The notes beneath the pieces are model-generated. The model was given only the letters and a program-made list of their open reading frames with translations, was not told where the DNA came from and did not search any database. The translations under genes were made by a program, and so were the position numbers. From positions 1 to 7,392 of the forward strand of contig CAMWGZ010000057.1 of the NCBI GenBank assembly GCA_947173915.1: a stretch of 7,392 nucleotides of DNA. The letters are read 5' to 3'. Below, one piece after another: positions 1 through 5,458 of this stretch; position 1 is the stretch's first letter; each line of letters starts with the position of its first letter. The DNA is from an uncultured Alistipes sp. (lineage in GTDB: Bacteria > Bacteroidota > Bacteroidia > Bacteroidales > Rikenellaceae).

Positions 1-1
1 A

Positions 2-832
2 CTTTCGGCCCTCGGATTCGGATTCGTCGAGATCGGCACCGTAACCCCCCGCCCACAGCCTGGCAACCCGCTCCCGCGCGTCTTCCTGCTGCCGGCCGAC
101 CGGGCGATCCGCCACCGCCCGGGCCACAACAACCGGGGACTCTACCACACGATCGCCCGGATACGCAACGGCCACGAGGGGGTCATCGTCGGAGCCAACA
201 TCGGACGCAACACCCTCACGCAGCCCGAACAGGCGGCGGGCGACTACCTCAAGCTGTTCCGCAACCTCTACCAGTACGTCGATTACTTCACGATCAACGC
301 CTGCTGCGACAACTGCGCCGACAACGCCCGCTCGCACGACGAAGAGCAGCTGATGAAGATCCTCGAACCGCTGTTCGACTTCCGCCGGGGGCAGAACCAG
401 TACCGGCCGATCCTGCTCAAGATCTCGCCCGACCTCTCGGACGAGGCGATCGACCGCATGACCGACCTGATGATCGCCACCCCGCTCGACGGCATCGTCG
501 CCGTAAACGGCACCTTCGACCGCTCGGGCCTCGCCACGGACGAGGCGACGCTCGCCGAGATCGGCAGCGGACGGCTGAGCGGCGCACCGCTCGCACGGCG
601 CGCGATCGAGGTGGTCGCCCGCATCCGCGAACGCTCGCACGGCACCTACCCGATCATCGGCGTGGGCGGACTGATGACCCCCGACGACGTGCGGGCGATG
701 CTCGCGGCGGGCGCGAGCCTGGTGCAGCTCTACACGGGCTACATCTACGAAGGCCCCCGCCTGGTGCGGGAGATATGCCGCACGCTGATCGACGGCAGCG
801 GAGATGCGGCCACCGCACAACCCGCCGAATAA
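2..832 (+). CDS. pyrD: Dihydroorotate dehydrogenase, class 2-like (PyrD), 3' part, 5' end outside window
   Basis: This is the C-terminal 276 residues of a dihydroorotate dehydrogenase, the FMN enzyme that oxidises dihydroorotate to orotate in pyrimidine synthesis. The frame is open from base 2; roughly 65 residues, including any membrane/quinone helices, lie upstream. Class 2 hallmarks are visible: GTVTPRPQPGNP near the start, GHNNRG, the FMN-site GANIGRN, LLKISPDL with the FMN lysine, IIGVGG, and QLYTGYIYEGP at the phosphate-binding end. The substrate loop is unusual. Where E. coli has NISSPNT, this protein reads NACCDNC (bases 296-316), so the catalytic position is Cys and the usual Pro is Asp. 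The motif that is ATNTT in E. coli is AVNGT here (500-514). It may be a functional lineage variant or a paralogue with altered chemistry. The family call is firm; the activity is inferred. cinA starts 13 nt downstream, suggesting co-transcription. Confidence 0.9.
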   Translation, partial: LSALGFGFVEIGTVTPRPQPGNPLPRVFLLPADRAIRHRPGHNNRGLYHTIARIRNGHEGVIVGANIGRNTLTQPEQAAGDYLKLFRNLYQYVDYFTINACCDNCADNARSHDEEQLMKILEPLFDFRRGQNQYRPILLKISPDLSDEAIDRMTDLMIATPLDGIVAVNGTFDRSGLATDEATLAEIGSGRLSGAPLARRAIEVVARIRERSHGTYPIIGVGGLMTPDDVRAMLAAGASLVQLYTGYIYEGPRLVREICRTLIDGSGDAATAQPAE

Positions 833-845
833 CCCTCCCCCGACC

Positions 846-2123
846 ATGAAAGCATCCATCATAACGATCGGCGACGAGATCCTGATCGGACAGATCGTCG
901 ATACCAACTCCGCATCCATTGCGCGACACCTGAACGCCGCCGGCGTGGTCGTCAGCGAACGCACCTCGGTCGGCGACCGGCGCGAACGGATTACCGAAGC
1001 GGTCCGGCGCGCCATGCGCGACTGCGACATCGTGATCCTCACGGGCGGCCTCGGCCCCACCAAGGACGACATCACGAAAAAGACCCTCGCCGAGCTCTTC
1101 GGCTCCGGCATGCGCTTCGACCGAAGCGTCGCCGCACACGTGCAGCGGATGCTCGAAGCGCGCGGAATCGCCTACAACGACCTGAACCGCGATCAGGCGC
1201 TCGTTCCCGAGTGCTGCACGGTGCTCTTCAACGCACACGGCACCGCTCCCGGCATGTGGTTCGAGCACGACGGCCGGGTGGTCGTCTCGCTGCCGGGCGT
1301 TCCCTTCGAGATGGAGCACCTGATGACCGACCAGGTGATGCCCCGGCTCAAGGCCCGCTTCGCCCTGCGGCAGATCGTCCACCGCACCCTCATTACCTCC
1401 GGACTGGCCGAATCCATGCTTGCCGAGAAGATCGCCCCCTGGGAGGAGGCGCTGCCCGACTACCTCCACCTGGCCTACCTCCCCTCGCCGGGCGTGGTGC
1501 GGCTGCGCCTCTCGGCCTACGAGGTGGAGGGCGAAAGCGTCTCGCAGGAGATCGACCGCCGCTTCGCCGAGTTGCAGCGCCTGATCCCCCGCCACATCCT
1601 CGGATTCGAGCGGGCCACCATGCAGGAGCTCGTCCACCGGCTGCTGAGCGAGCACGGACGCACCCTCGCGACGGCCGAAAGCTGCACGGGAGGCACCATC
1701 GCCTCGCGCTTCACGGCCCTCCCGGGCGCTTCGGCCTACTTCCTCTGCGGGGTGGTCTCCTACTCCAACCGCGCCAAGAGCGACCTGCTCGGCGTGCCGG
1801 CCGAGACGATCGGGCGGCAGGGTGCCGTCAGCGAAGAGGTGGCCCGCCTCATGGCCGAGGGGGCGCGCCGCATCGCCGGGGCCGACTACGCCGTCGCCAC
1901 CACCGGCATCGCCGGCCCTTCGGGCGGCTCGGAACAGAAGCCCGTCGGCACGGTGTGGATGGCCGTCGCCGGTCCCCGCCGCACGGTCGCCCTGCTCAAG
2001 CAGTGCGGCACCGACCGGGGGCAGATCATCGACCGGGCGGGTGCCTTCGCCATCGCGCTGCTGCGCGACGAGATCGAGCGCGACCTGCATCCCGACACCG
2101 AAGAATCCGCCGCCGGAGAATAG
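846..2123 (+). CDS. cinA: CinA family protein, nicotinamide-nucleotide amidohydrolase
   Basis: A 425-residue cytosolic protein of full CinA length with both expected domains. Residues 1 to about 170 form the MoaB/MogA-like (COG1058) domain, with IGDEIL near the N-terminus and TGGLGPTKDD at 66-75; in characterised CinA proteins this domain hydrolyses ADP-ribose. From about residue 260 comes the PncC domain that deamidates nicotinamide mononucleotide in pyridine nucleotide salvage, with TAESCTGG at 276-283 (Ser279 the likely nucleophile) and TTGIAGPSGG at 352-361. I chose the ATG at 846 because MKASIITIGDEIL matches the family start. An in-frame ATG at 804 would add a proline-rich, unconserved stretch overlapping pyrD. 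No clear Shine-Dalgarno is present, as is usual in Bacteroidetes. As I recall, cinA upstream of rpmB is a common Bacteroidales arrangement. Both domains look intact. Confidence 0.95.
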   Translation: MKASIITIGDEILIGQIVDTNSASIARHLNAAGVVVSERTSVGDRRERITEAVRRAMRDCDIVILTGGLGPTKDDITKKTLAELFGSGMRFDRSVAAHVQRMLEARGIAYNDLNRDQALVPECCTVLFNAHGTAPGMWFEHDGRVVVSLPGVPFEMEHLMTDQVMPRLKARFALRQIVHRTLITSGLAESMLAEKIAPWEEALPDYLHLAYLPSPGVVRLRLSAYEVEGESVSQEIDRRFAELQRLIPRHILGFERATMQELVHRLLSEHGRTLATAESCTGGTIASRFTALPGASAYFLCGVVSYSNRAKSDLLGVPAETIGRQGAVSEEVARLMAEGARRIAGADYAVATTGIAGPSGGSEQKPVGTVWMAVAGPRRTVALLKQCGTDRGQIIDRAGAFAIALLRDEIERDLHPDTEESAAGE

Positions 2124-2132
2124 ACCGACCGT

Positions 2133-2181
2133 CCCGGCGCGAAGAAACGCAGGCGCGGCACGAAAAATCGCCGGGGTTTTT
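2133..2181 (+). terminator. Possible intrinsic terminator of the pyrD-cinA unit
   Basis: A 7-bp GC stem (2133-2139 CCCGGCG with 2169-2175 CGCCGGG), extendable by two G-T wobbles, is followed at once by a TTTTT run at 2177-2181. The loop is long (29 nt), so it is weaker than a classical terminator. It lies 10 nt after the cinA stop and its T run overlaps the next promoter's -33 box. Confidence 0.45.
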
Positions 2182-2210
2182 GTTATTTGGGCAAAAGATC
2201 GTATATTTGC
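2179..2210 (+). promoter_or_regulatory. Bacteroidetes-type promoter of the rpmB operon
   Basis: TTTG at 2179-2182, a 19-nt gap, then TATATTTGC at 2202-2210 match the Bacteroidetes primary sigma consensus (TTTG, about 19-20 nt, TAnnTTTG). Transcription should start near 2214-2217, giving a leader of about 35 nt before rpmB. That leader opens with a small CCCG/CGGG hairpin (2215-2225) and is otherwise AT-rich, with the inverted repeat AATTA/TAATT at 2229-2241 and no Shine-Dalgarno. An unstructured AT-rich stretch before the start is typical of highly translated genes in this phylum. Confidence 0.8.
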
Positions 2211-2250
2211 ACTCCCCGAATCGGGTTTAATTAAAATAATTAGGAATCAA

Positions 2251-2484
2251 ATGAAAGTTTGCGAAATCACAGGCAAGGTAGCGATCGTGGGCAACAACGT
2301 CTCCCACTCGCACCACAAGACCAAGCGCAAGTTCAGCCCCAATCTGAAAAACAAGCGCTTCTGGTCGGAAGAGGAAGGTCGCTGGATTACCCTGAAGGTA
2401 TCGGCCGCCGGCATGAAAACGATTAACAAGAAGGGTCTCGCAGTAGCGCTCCGCGAAGCTGCCGCTCCCAAGAAGGTTTACTAA
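2251..2484 (+). CDS. rpmB: 50S ribosomal protein bL28
   Basis: A 77-residue basic protein with the L28 opening MKVCEITGK, followed by a histidine- and lysine-rich stretch (SHSHHKTKRKFSPNL, residues about 18-32) and the FWSEEEGRWITLKVSAAGMKTINKKG region typical of Bacteroidetes L28. It is a large-subunit protein that binds 23S rRNA near the E site. The start at 2251 is the only sensible one: it matches the family N-terminus and follows a promoter with an AT-rich leader. It is the first gene of the rpmB-rpmG-DUF4295 operon, with rpmG 15 nt downstream. The coding sequence is less GC-rich at third positions than cinA, as expected for a highly expressed gene. I see no zinc-binding Cys set; Cys4 is the only cysteine. 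Confidence 0.97.
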   Translation: MKVCEITGKVAIVGNNVSHSHHKTKRKFSPNLKNKRFWSEEEGRWITLKVSAAGMKTINKKGLAVALREAAAPKKVY

Positions 2485-2499
2485 AATCCGAAGAGACAA

Positions 2500-2682
2500 A
2501 TGGCAAAGAAAGGCAACAGAGTGCAGGTAATCCTCGAATGCACGGAACAGAAGGCAAGCGGCGTTCCGGGAATGTCGCGCTACATCACGACCAAGAACAA
2601 GAAAAACACGCCCGACCGTCTGGAGCGCAAGAAATACAACCCGTTCCTGAAGAAGGTTACCGTACACCGTGAAATCAAATAA
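2500..2682 (+). CDS. rpmG: 50S ribosomal protein bL33, zinc-free form
   Basis: A 60-residue L33. It begins [18 protein letters not shown], continues with [29 protein letters not shown] (residues about 24-52) and ends VTVHREIK. The family normally has 50-60 residues and sits in the large subunit near the tRNA exit site. Only one cysteine (Cys14) is present, so this is the C-minus form lacking the paired CxxC zinc knuckles. That contrasts with the zinc-ribbon L32 encoded at 4249. It lies 15 nt after rpmB and 12 nt before the DUF4295 gene, within the same transcript. The short gaps and lack of an internal terminator support coupled expression. Confidence 0.97.
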   Translation: MAKKGNRVQVILECTEQKASGVPGMSRYITTKNKKNTPDRLERKKYNPFLKKVTVHREIK

Positions 2683-2694
2683 TTTTAGTGCTAT

Positions 2695-2853
2695 ATGGCA
2701 AAGAAAGTAGTCGCAACGCTGAAAACCGGCACCGGCAAGCAGTTTACCAAGTGCATCAAGATGGTAAAATCGGAGAAGACCGGCGCTTACGTATTCAAGG
2801 AGGGCATCATCGCCAACGACCAGGTGAAGGATTTCTTCGCTGAGAAAAAATAG
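2695..2853 (+). CDS. DUF4295 family small basic protein, Bacteroidetes ribosome-associated candidate
   Basis: A 52-residue lysine-rich protein beginning MAKKVVATLKTGTGKQFTKCIKMVKSEKTGAYVFKE-like and ending in FFAEKK. I recognise it as DUF4295, a family essentially restricted to Bacteroidetes and usually encoded directly after rpmB and rpmG. Its small size, strong positive charge and fixed place in a ribosomal operon point to a ribosomal or ribosome-associated role. My recollection is that structural work on a Flavobacterium ribosome placed a phylum-specific large-subunit protein in this class (named bL38), but I cannot confirm that here. There is no transmembrane or signal segment. The start ATG at 2695 overlaps nothing, and the stop lies 11 nt before the tandem hairpins that close the operon. 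Homology by sequence pattern is strong; the biochemical role is inferred. Confidence 0.9.
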   Translation: MAKKVVATLKTGTGKQFTKCIKMVKSEKTGAYVFKEGIIANDQVKDFFAEKK

Positions 2854-2863
2854 ATGCAAAGGC

Positions 2864-2889
2864 ATTAGGCGGACTTCGATCCGCTTAAT
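2864..2889 (+). other. Hairpin between DUF4295 gene and terminator
   Basis: A 10-bp stem (ATTAGGCGGA at 2864-2873 with TCCGCTTAAT at 2880-2889, one G-U wobble) closes a CTTCGA loop, close to the stable C-UUCG-type tetraloops. No T run follows; the terminator stem begins at the very next base. It may protect the 3' end of the ribosomal mRNA or help termination. Confidence 0.6.
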
Positions 2890-2932
2890 ACAAAGGGCGC
2901 TCCCGCTGGGAACGCCCTTTGTGTTTTCTTTT
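2890..2932 (+). terminator. Strong intrinsic terminator of the rpmB-rpmG-DUF4295 operon
   Basis: A perfect 10-bp stem (ACAAAGGGCG at 2890-2899 with CGCCCTTTGT at 2913-2922) carries an inner TCCC/GGGA stem (2901-2904 with 2908-2911) across one mismatch. It is followed by TTTTCTTTT at 2924-2932. This is the clearest rho-independent terminator in the window and separates the operon from the opposing gene. Confidence 0.85.
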
Positions 2933-3008
2933 CCCGCATCCGGCGACGCTCTCCCCAAGAGCGGCCGGCAAAGAGACCGCTCCGGAGCACCCCGGAGGCC
3001 GCAAGGAG

Positions 3009-3416
3009 CTACGGCCGCGCCACCCGCAGCTCGATCGAAGCCCCGCCCCACTGGTTGATCTCCCGCCGCTCGTCCAGCACGATCCGGTCGCCGCAGGCGA
3101 TCCGCACATGCAGCGGAAAGGGCGGATGGCCGCCGATCTCGCCGTCGCGGGGCAGGGTGTGGGGAATTATATATATATATAGTACGATACTCGCGCAGGG
3201 CACCGCCTCCAGCGACAGCTTCCGGTGGGCGGGAATCGTCTCCGGCCGGCGGACGAACTCCTCGCCCGCCTCGGCCACCCGGCTCTCCGCCGATGCGAAT
3301 CCGATGCGCCGCCCCGCCGCATCGAAAGCCCCGCACACCAGGGCGGCATTGTAGCGCCACCACTGCTCGGAGTGGCTCTGAATCTCGACTCTGAATTTCT
3401 CGTCACGTTCCATCAT
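3009..3416 (-). CDS. Hypothetical cytosolic protein, 135 aa, with in-frame TA repeat
   Basis: I do not recognise this family with confidence. The 135-residue product has no signal peptide or transmembrane helix and alternates short hydrophobic and charged stretches, suggesting a mostly beta fold. Visible features are SEQWWRYNAALVCG (16-29), the AT-encoded LYIYIIP (79-85), GGHPPFPLHVRI (95-106) and a C-terminal INQWGGASIEL (120-130). The tryptophan-rich and glycine-rich patches look conserved rather than random. The start is ATG at 3416 or the adjacent ATG at 3413. Although the frame stays open to 3581, a -7 box (TATATTTG) lies 4 nt upstream of 3416, so upstream starts would not be transcribed from it. 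That arrangement implies a leaderless or nearly leaderless mRNA. It faces the ribosomal operon and is divergent from yceD. Codon usage matches its neighbours except in the TA tract. Confidence 0.65.
   Translation of the reverse strand: MMERDEKFRVEIQSHSEQWWRYNAALVCGAFDAAGRRIGFASAESRVAEAGEEFVRRPETIPAHRKLSLEAVPCASIVLYIYIIPHTLPRDGEIGGHPPFPLHVRIACGDRIVLDERREINQWGGASIELRVARP
3168..3181. repeat. (TA)7 dinucleotide tract inside the minus-strand gene
   Basis: Seven perfect TA units sit in otherwise GC-rich coding DNA. On the minus strand they encode the Tyr-Ile-Tyr-Ile core of LYIYIIP using ATA codons. A gain or loss of one unit would shift the reading frame of the 135-aa gene at about residue 80. 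Confidence 0.9.
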
Positions 3417-3420
3417 CGGA

Positions 3421-3428
3421 CAAATATA
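3421..3428 (-). promoter_or_regulatory. -7 promoter element of the minus-strand hypothetical gene
   Basis: On the minus strand this reads TATATTTG, a full match to TAnnTTTG, ending 4 nt before the first ATG. No good TTTG -33 box is seen; the nearest is TTCG (3451-3454 on the plus strand) at a 22-nt gap. Initiation about 5-7 nt downstream would fall at or just inside the start codons. Confidence 0.5.
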
Positions 3429-3596
3429 CTCTTTTCGGCGATTACCCGCTCGAACTCCGCCCTCTTTTTTTGCCTCTTGCGCCGACCGCCCCGGAACGCC
3501 CCCGCCATCCCCTCCGGAACAGGGAGCGCCCGCCCCGGCTTTTCCGCTCCCGGAGTGGAGACGAAGATGCCCCGGCCGCAAAACAAATGCGGAACC

Positions 3597-3629
3597 TTTG
3601 GTACTTATTCGATTTTTTCCTACCTTTGC
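3597..3629 (+). promoter_or_regulatory. Bacteroidetes-type promoter of the yceD-rpmF-plsX-fabH operon
   Basis: TTTG at 3597-3600, a 20-nt gap and TACCTTTGC at 3621-3629 match the phylum consensus. Transcription should begin near 3634, leaving a leader of only about 13 nt. AGGAG at 3635-3639, 7 nt before the yceD ATG, is a good Shine-Dalgarno match, unusual in Bacteroidetes where the anti-SD is largely sequestered. The preceding intergenic stretch (3429-3596) holds no gene I can support, only GC-rich DNA with a 7-bp inverted repeat (3522-3528 with 3545-3551). Confidence 0.8.
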
Positions 3630-3646
3630 GAACTAGGAGTGAAAAA

Positions 3647-4225
3647 ATGGATACCGTTCGTAAATATTCCATCGCCTACAAGGGACTCTCGCAGGGGGAG
3701 CACACGTTCGATTTCGAAATCGGCGACGACCTGTTCCAACTGTTCGAGAACAAGGAGATAAAAGGCGGAAACTGCCGTGCGGAAATCGAACTGGTCCGCT
3801 CCGAACGACAGCTGCAGCTCGGGGTCTCGATCCGGGGCGAAGTGATCGTGGAGTGCGACCGCTGCCTGGGCGACTGCGCGCTTCCGGTGGATTTCGCCGG
3901 AAAGCTCGTCGTGAAGTTCTCCGACGAAATCCGCGAATACGACGGGGAGACCATGTGGATCTCTGCGGCACAGGACTACGTCGAACTGGCCCAGTACCTC
4001 TACGAAAGCATCATCCTCTCGCTCCCCTACCAGCGGGTCCACCCCGAAGGTGCGTGCGATCCGGACATGCTCCGCCGCTTCCGCATCGTTTCGGACGAAG
4101 AGTTCGAACAGATCGAGAACCGGGTGGAGACGCAACAGGCGGCCGCGGCCGAAAACGAACAGTGGACGCGGAGTCTGGAGACGCTCAAGGAGCGGATGGA
4201 ACAAGAAGAAGAGAAAAAACGTTAA
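3647..4225 (+). CDS. yceD: YceD/DUF177 family protein, 23S rRNA accumulation
   Basis: A 192-residue protein of the DUF177/YceD family. Its signature is the VxxECDRCLxxC motif, with Cys70, Cys73 and Cys77 here, followed by a beta-rich region (ALPVDFAGKLVVKFSD) and the acidic/aromatic YVELAQYLYESIILSLPYQRVHPEG (residues about 110-134). The last 40 residues are a charged, Glu/Lys-rich tail (ETLKERMEQEEEKKR), probably helical or coiled. Family members are needed for normal 23S rRNA levels in bacteria and plastids. The gene nearly always precedes rpmF, as it does here with a 23-nt gap. I chose the ATG at 3647 because it follows an AGGAG and the operon promoter; the frame stays open upstream to 3470 but that part precedes the promoter. 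No signal peptide is present. Family assignment is firm; the molecular mechanism is not settled. Confidence 0.9.
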   Translation: MDTVRKYSIAYKGLSQGEHTFDFEIGDDLFQLFENKEIKGGNCRAEIELVRSERQLQLGVSIRGEVIVECDRCLGDCALPVDFAGKLVVKFSDEIREYDGETMWISAAQDYVELAQYLYESIILSLPYQRVHPEGACDPDMLRRFRIVSDEEFEQIENRVETQQAAAAENEQWTRSLETLKERMEQEEEKKR

Positions 4226-4248
4226 ACTCATAAAAACGATATTGCAAG

Positions 4249-4434
4249 ATGGCACATCCTAAACACAAACACTCGTCAACGCGACGCGACAAGAGAAGAA
4301 CTCACTACAAGGCCGTCGTACCGACTGTCGTAACCTGCTCGAACTGCGGTGCATCGGTGCTCTACCACCGGGTATGCCCCGAGTGCGGCTTCTATCGCGG
4401 CAAGCTGGCGATCGAAAAGAAAGCGGCTGAATAA
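4249..4434 (+). CDS. rpmF: 50S ribosomal protein bL32, zinc-ribbon form
   Basis: A 61-residue L32. The N-terminus MAHPKHKHSSTRRDKRRTHY is the family's basic, rRNA-threading arm (usually MAVPKxKxSxSRRxxRR). It is followed by a zinc ribbon with Cys30-x2-Cys33 and Cys43-x2-Cys46 (TCSNCG and CPECG). All four ligands are present, so this is the zinc-binding C-plus form, unlike the cysteine-poor L33 encoded at 2500. It sits between yceD and plsX, the standard order of this cluster, and a stable hairpin begins 4 nt after its stop. No Shine-Dalgarno is evident; the leader is A-rich. Identity is secure from motif, length and neighbours. Confidence 0.97.
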   Translation: MAHPKHKHSSTRRDKRRTHYKAVVPTVVTCSNCGASVLYHRVCPECGFYRGKLAIEKKAAE

Positions 4435-4437
4435 TCT

Positions 4438-4462
4438 CCGGGCGGAGCACGGCTCTGCCCGG
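4438..4462 (+). other. Strong intercistronic hairpin between rpmF and plsX
   Basis: An 11-bp stem (CCGGGCGGAGC at 4438-4448 with GCTCTGCCCGG at 4452-4462, one G-U wobble) closes a 3-nt ACG loop just after the rpmF stop. No T run follows, so it is not a classical terminator. It may stabilise the upstream yceD-rpmF message or damp read-through into plsX, making ribosomal and lipid gene output unequal. I see no secondary promoter in the rest of the gap. Confidence 0.65.
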
Positions 4463-4496
4463 TCTTGAACGATTTTACGAACCAAATCTCCAGATT

Positions 4497-5447
4497 ATGT
4501 TGAAGATCGGTATGGATGCTATGGGCGGCGATTTCGCGCCCGAAGCGGCTGTCAAAGGGGCTGTCATGGCTATCGAAGCCATCGGACCGGAGAGCCGCAT
4601 CGTGCTTTTCGGCGACGAGGAGCGGATCCGGGAGATCCTCCGCAACGAGGGATGCCCCGCCGAACGATTCGACATCGTGCACACGACCGAAGTGATCGAG
4701 ATGGGCGACCATCCGGCCAAAGCGTTCCTGCAGAAACCCGATTCGAGCATTACCGTCGGATTCGGCTACCTGGCCAAGGGGCTTATCGACGGCTTCGCCA
4801 GCGCCGGCAGCACCGGTGCGATGATGGTCGGCTCGATGCAGGTCATCAAACCGATCGAAGGGGTCATCCGCCCCACGATCTCGACCGTCATCCCCACCGT
4901 ATCGGGAGGCAAGGCGCTCCTGCTCGACGTGGGGCTGAACGTCGATTGCAAACCCGAAGTGCTGGCCCAGTACGGAACGATAGGCTCGATCTATGCCGAA
5001 GCGGTGCTCGGCATCGCCTCTCCGCGCGTGGCCGTGCTCAACATCGGAGAGGAGGAGACCAAAGGCAATGCCCAGATCAAGGCGGCCCACGACCTGATGA
5101 AGGAGTGCGGCCGGTTCAACTTCGTCGGCAACATCGAAGGCTCCCATCTCTTCTCGGGCAAGGTCGCCGACGTAATCGTCTGCGACGGTTTCGTCGGCAA
5201 CACGCTGCTCAAGACCGTCGAGGGACTTTTCCGTATCAACAAGGCGCTCGGCCTGGCCGACGCGCCGTTCTGGAAACAGATGAATGCCGAACACGTGGGC
5301 GGCACGCCGGTACTGGGTGTGAACGCTCCGGTCATCATCGGTCACGGAAGTTCCTCTCCGCTGGCAATGAAAAACATGATTCTCTCGACAGAGCGGTACG
5401 CTCAGGCCGGGCTGACCGAAAAACTGCAACGAGCGTTCAACAACTAA
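4497..5447 (+). CDS. plsX: Phosphate acyltransferase PlsX
   Basis: A 316-residue soluble, membrane-peripheral enzyme that converts acyl-ACP and phosphate to acyl-phosphate, the donor for PlsY in phosphatidic acid synthesis. Recognisable pieces are the N-terminal MLKIGMDAMGGDFAPEAAVKG (residues 1-21), SAGSTGAMMVGS in place of the usual SAGNTGA, LLLDVGLNVDCKPEVLAQYG, VLNIGEEETKGN and the C-terminal-half GKVADVIVCDGFVGNTLLKTVEG. The length is close to other Bacteroidetes PlsX proteins and a little shorter than the E. coli one. The start at 4497 begins exactly at the family's KIxxDAMGGD. It lies 62 nt after rpmF across a strong hairpin and 11 nt before fabH, so plsX and fabH are clearly co-transcribed. 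The pair couples phospholipid and fatty acid initiation. No defect is visible. Confidence 0.97.
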   Translation: MLKIGMDAMGGDFAPEAAVKGAVMAIEAIGPESRIVLFGDEERIREILRNEGCPAERFDIVHTTEVIEMGDHPAKAFLQKPDSSITVGFGYLAKGLIDGFASAGSTGAMMVGSMQVIKPIEGVIRPTISTVIPTVSGGKALLLDVGLNVDCKPEVLAQYGTIGSIYAEAVLGIASPRVAVLNIGEEETKGNAQIKAAHDLMKECGRFNFVGNIEGSHLFSGKVADVIVCDGFVGNTLLKTVEGLFRINKALGLADAPFWKQMNAEHVGGTPVLGVNAPVIIGHGSSSPLAMKNMILSTERYAQAGLTEKLQRAFNN

Positions 5448-5458
5448 ATCGATCCCGA

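Noticed and set aside
654..2090. Long minus-strand open frame (478 codons) opposite cinA
   Set aside because: It is the antisense shadow of the GC-rich cinA/pyrD genes: composition is skewed to Gly, Ala, Arg, Asp and His, with no domain motif, while the plus strand carries intact catalytic motifs.
2227..3363. Minus-strand 378-codon frame opposite rpmB-rpmG-DUF4295
   Set aside because: It runs antisense through three certain ribosomal-operon genes and a strong terminator, and its product has no recognisable domain.
3522..3551. Inverted repeat GGGAGCG/CGCTCCC in the intergenic region
   Set aside because: The loop is 16 nt, no T run follows on either strand, and such repeats arise easily in this GC-rich stretch; not supported as a terminator or operator.
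3470..3646. N-terminal extension of yceD by 59 residues
   Set aside because: It lies upstream of the promoter (3597-3629) and is Pro/Arg-rich low-complexity sequence; the ATG at 3647 has a Shine-Dalgarno.
2500..4434. Zinc-dependent paralogue switching of L33 and L32
   Set aside because: L33 is C-minus and L32 is C-plus, but each appears as a single normal copy in its usual operon; nothing here shows a Zur site or duplicate genes.
4392..5429. Minus-strand 345-codon frame opposite plsX
   Set aside because: Antisense shadow of plsX, which has all family motifs; the minus-strand product shows only compositional bias.
4652..5458. In-frame upstream extension of fabH to a 603-aa product
   Set aside because: The extension is plsX read in another frame, rich in Arg, Gly and Pro. 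FabH homologues begin at the ATG at 5459.
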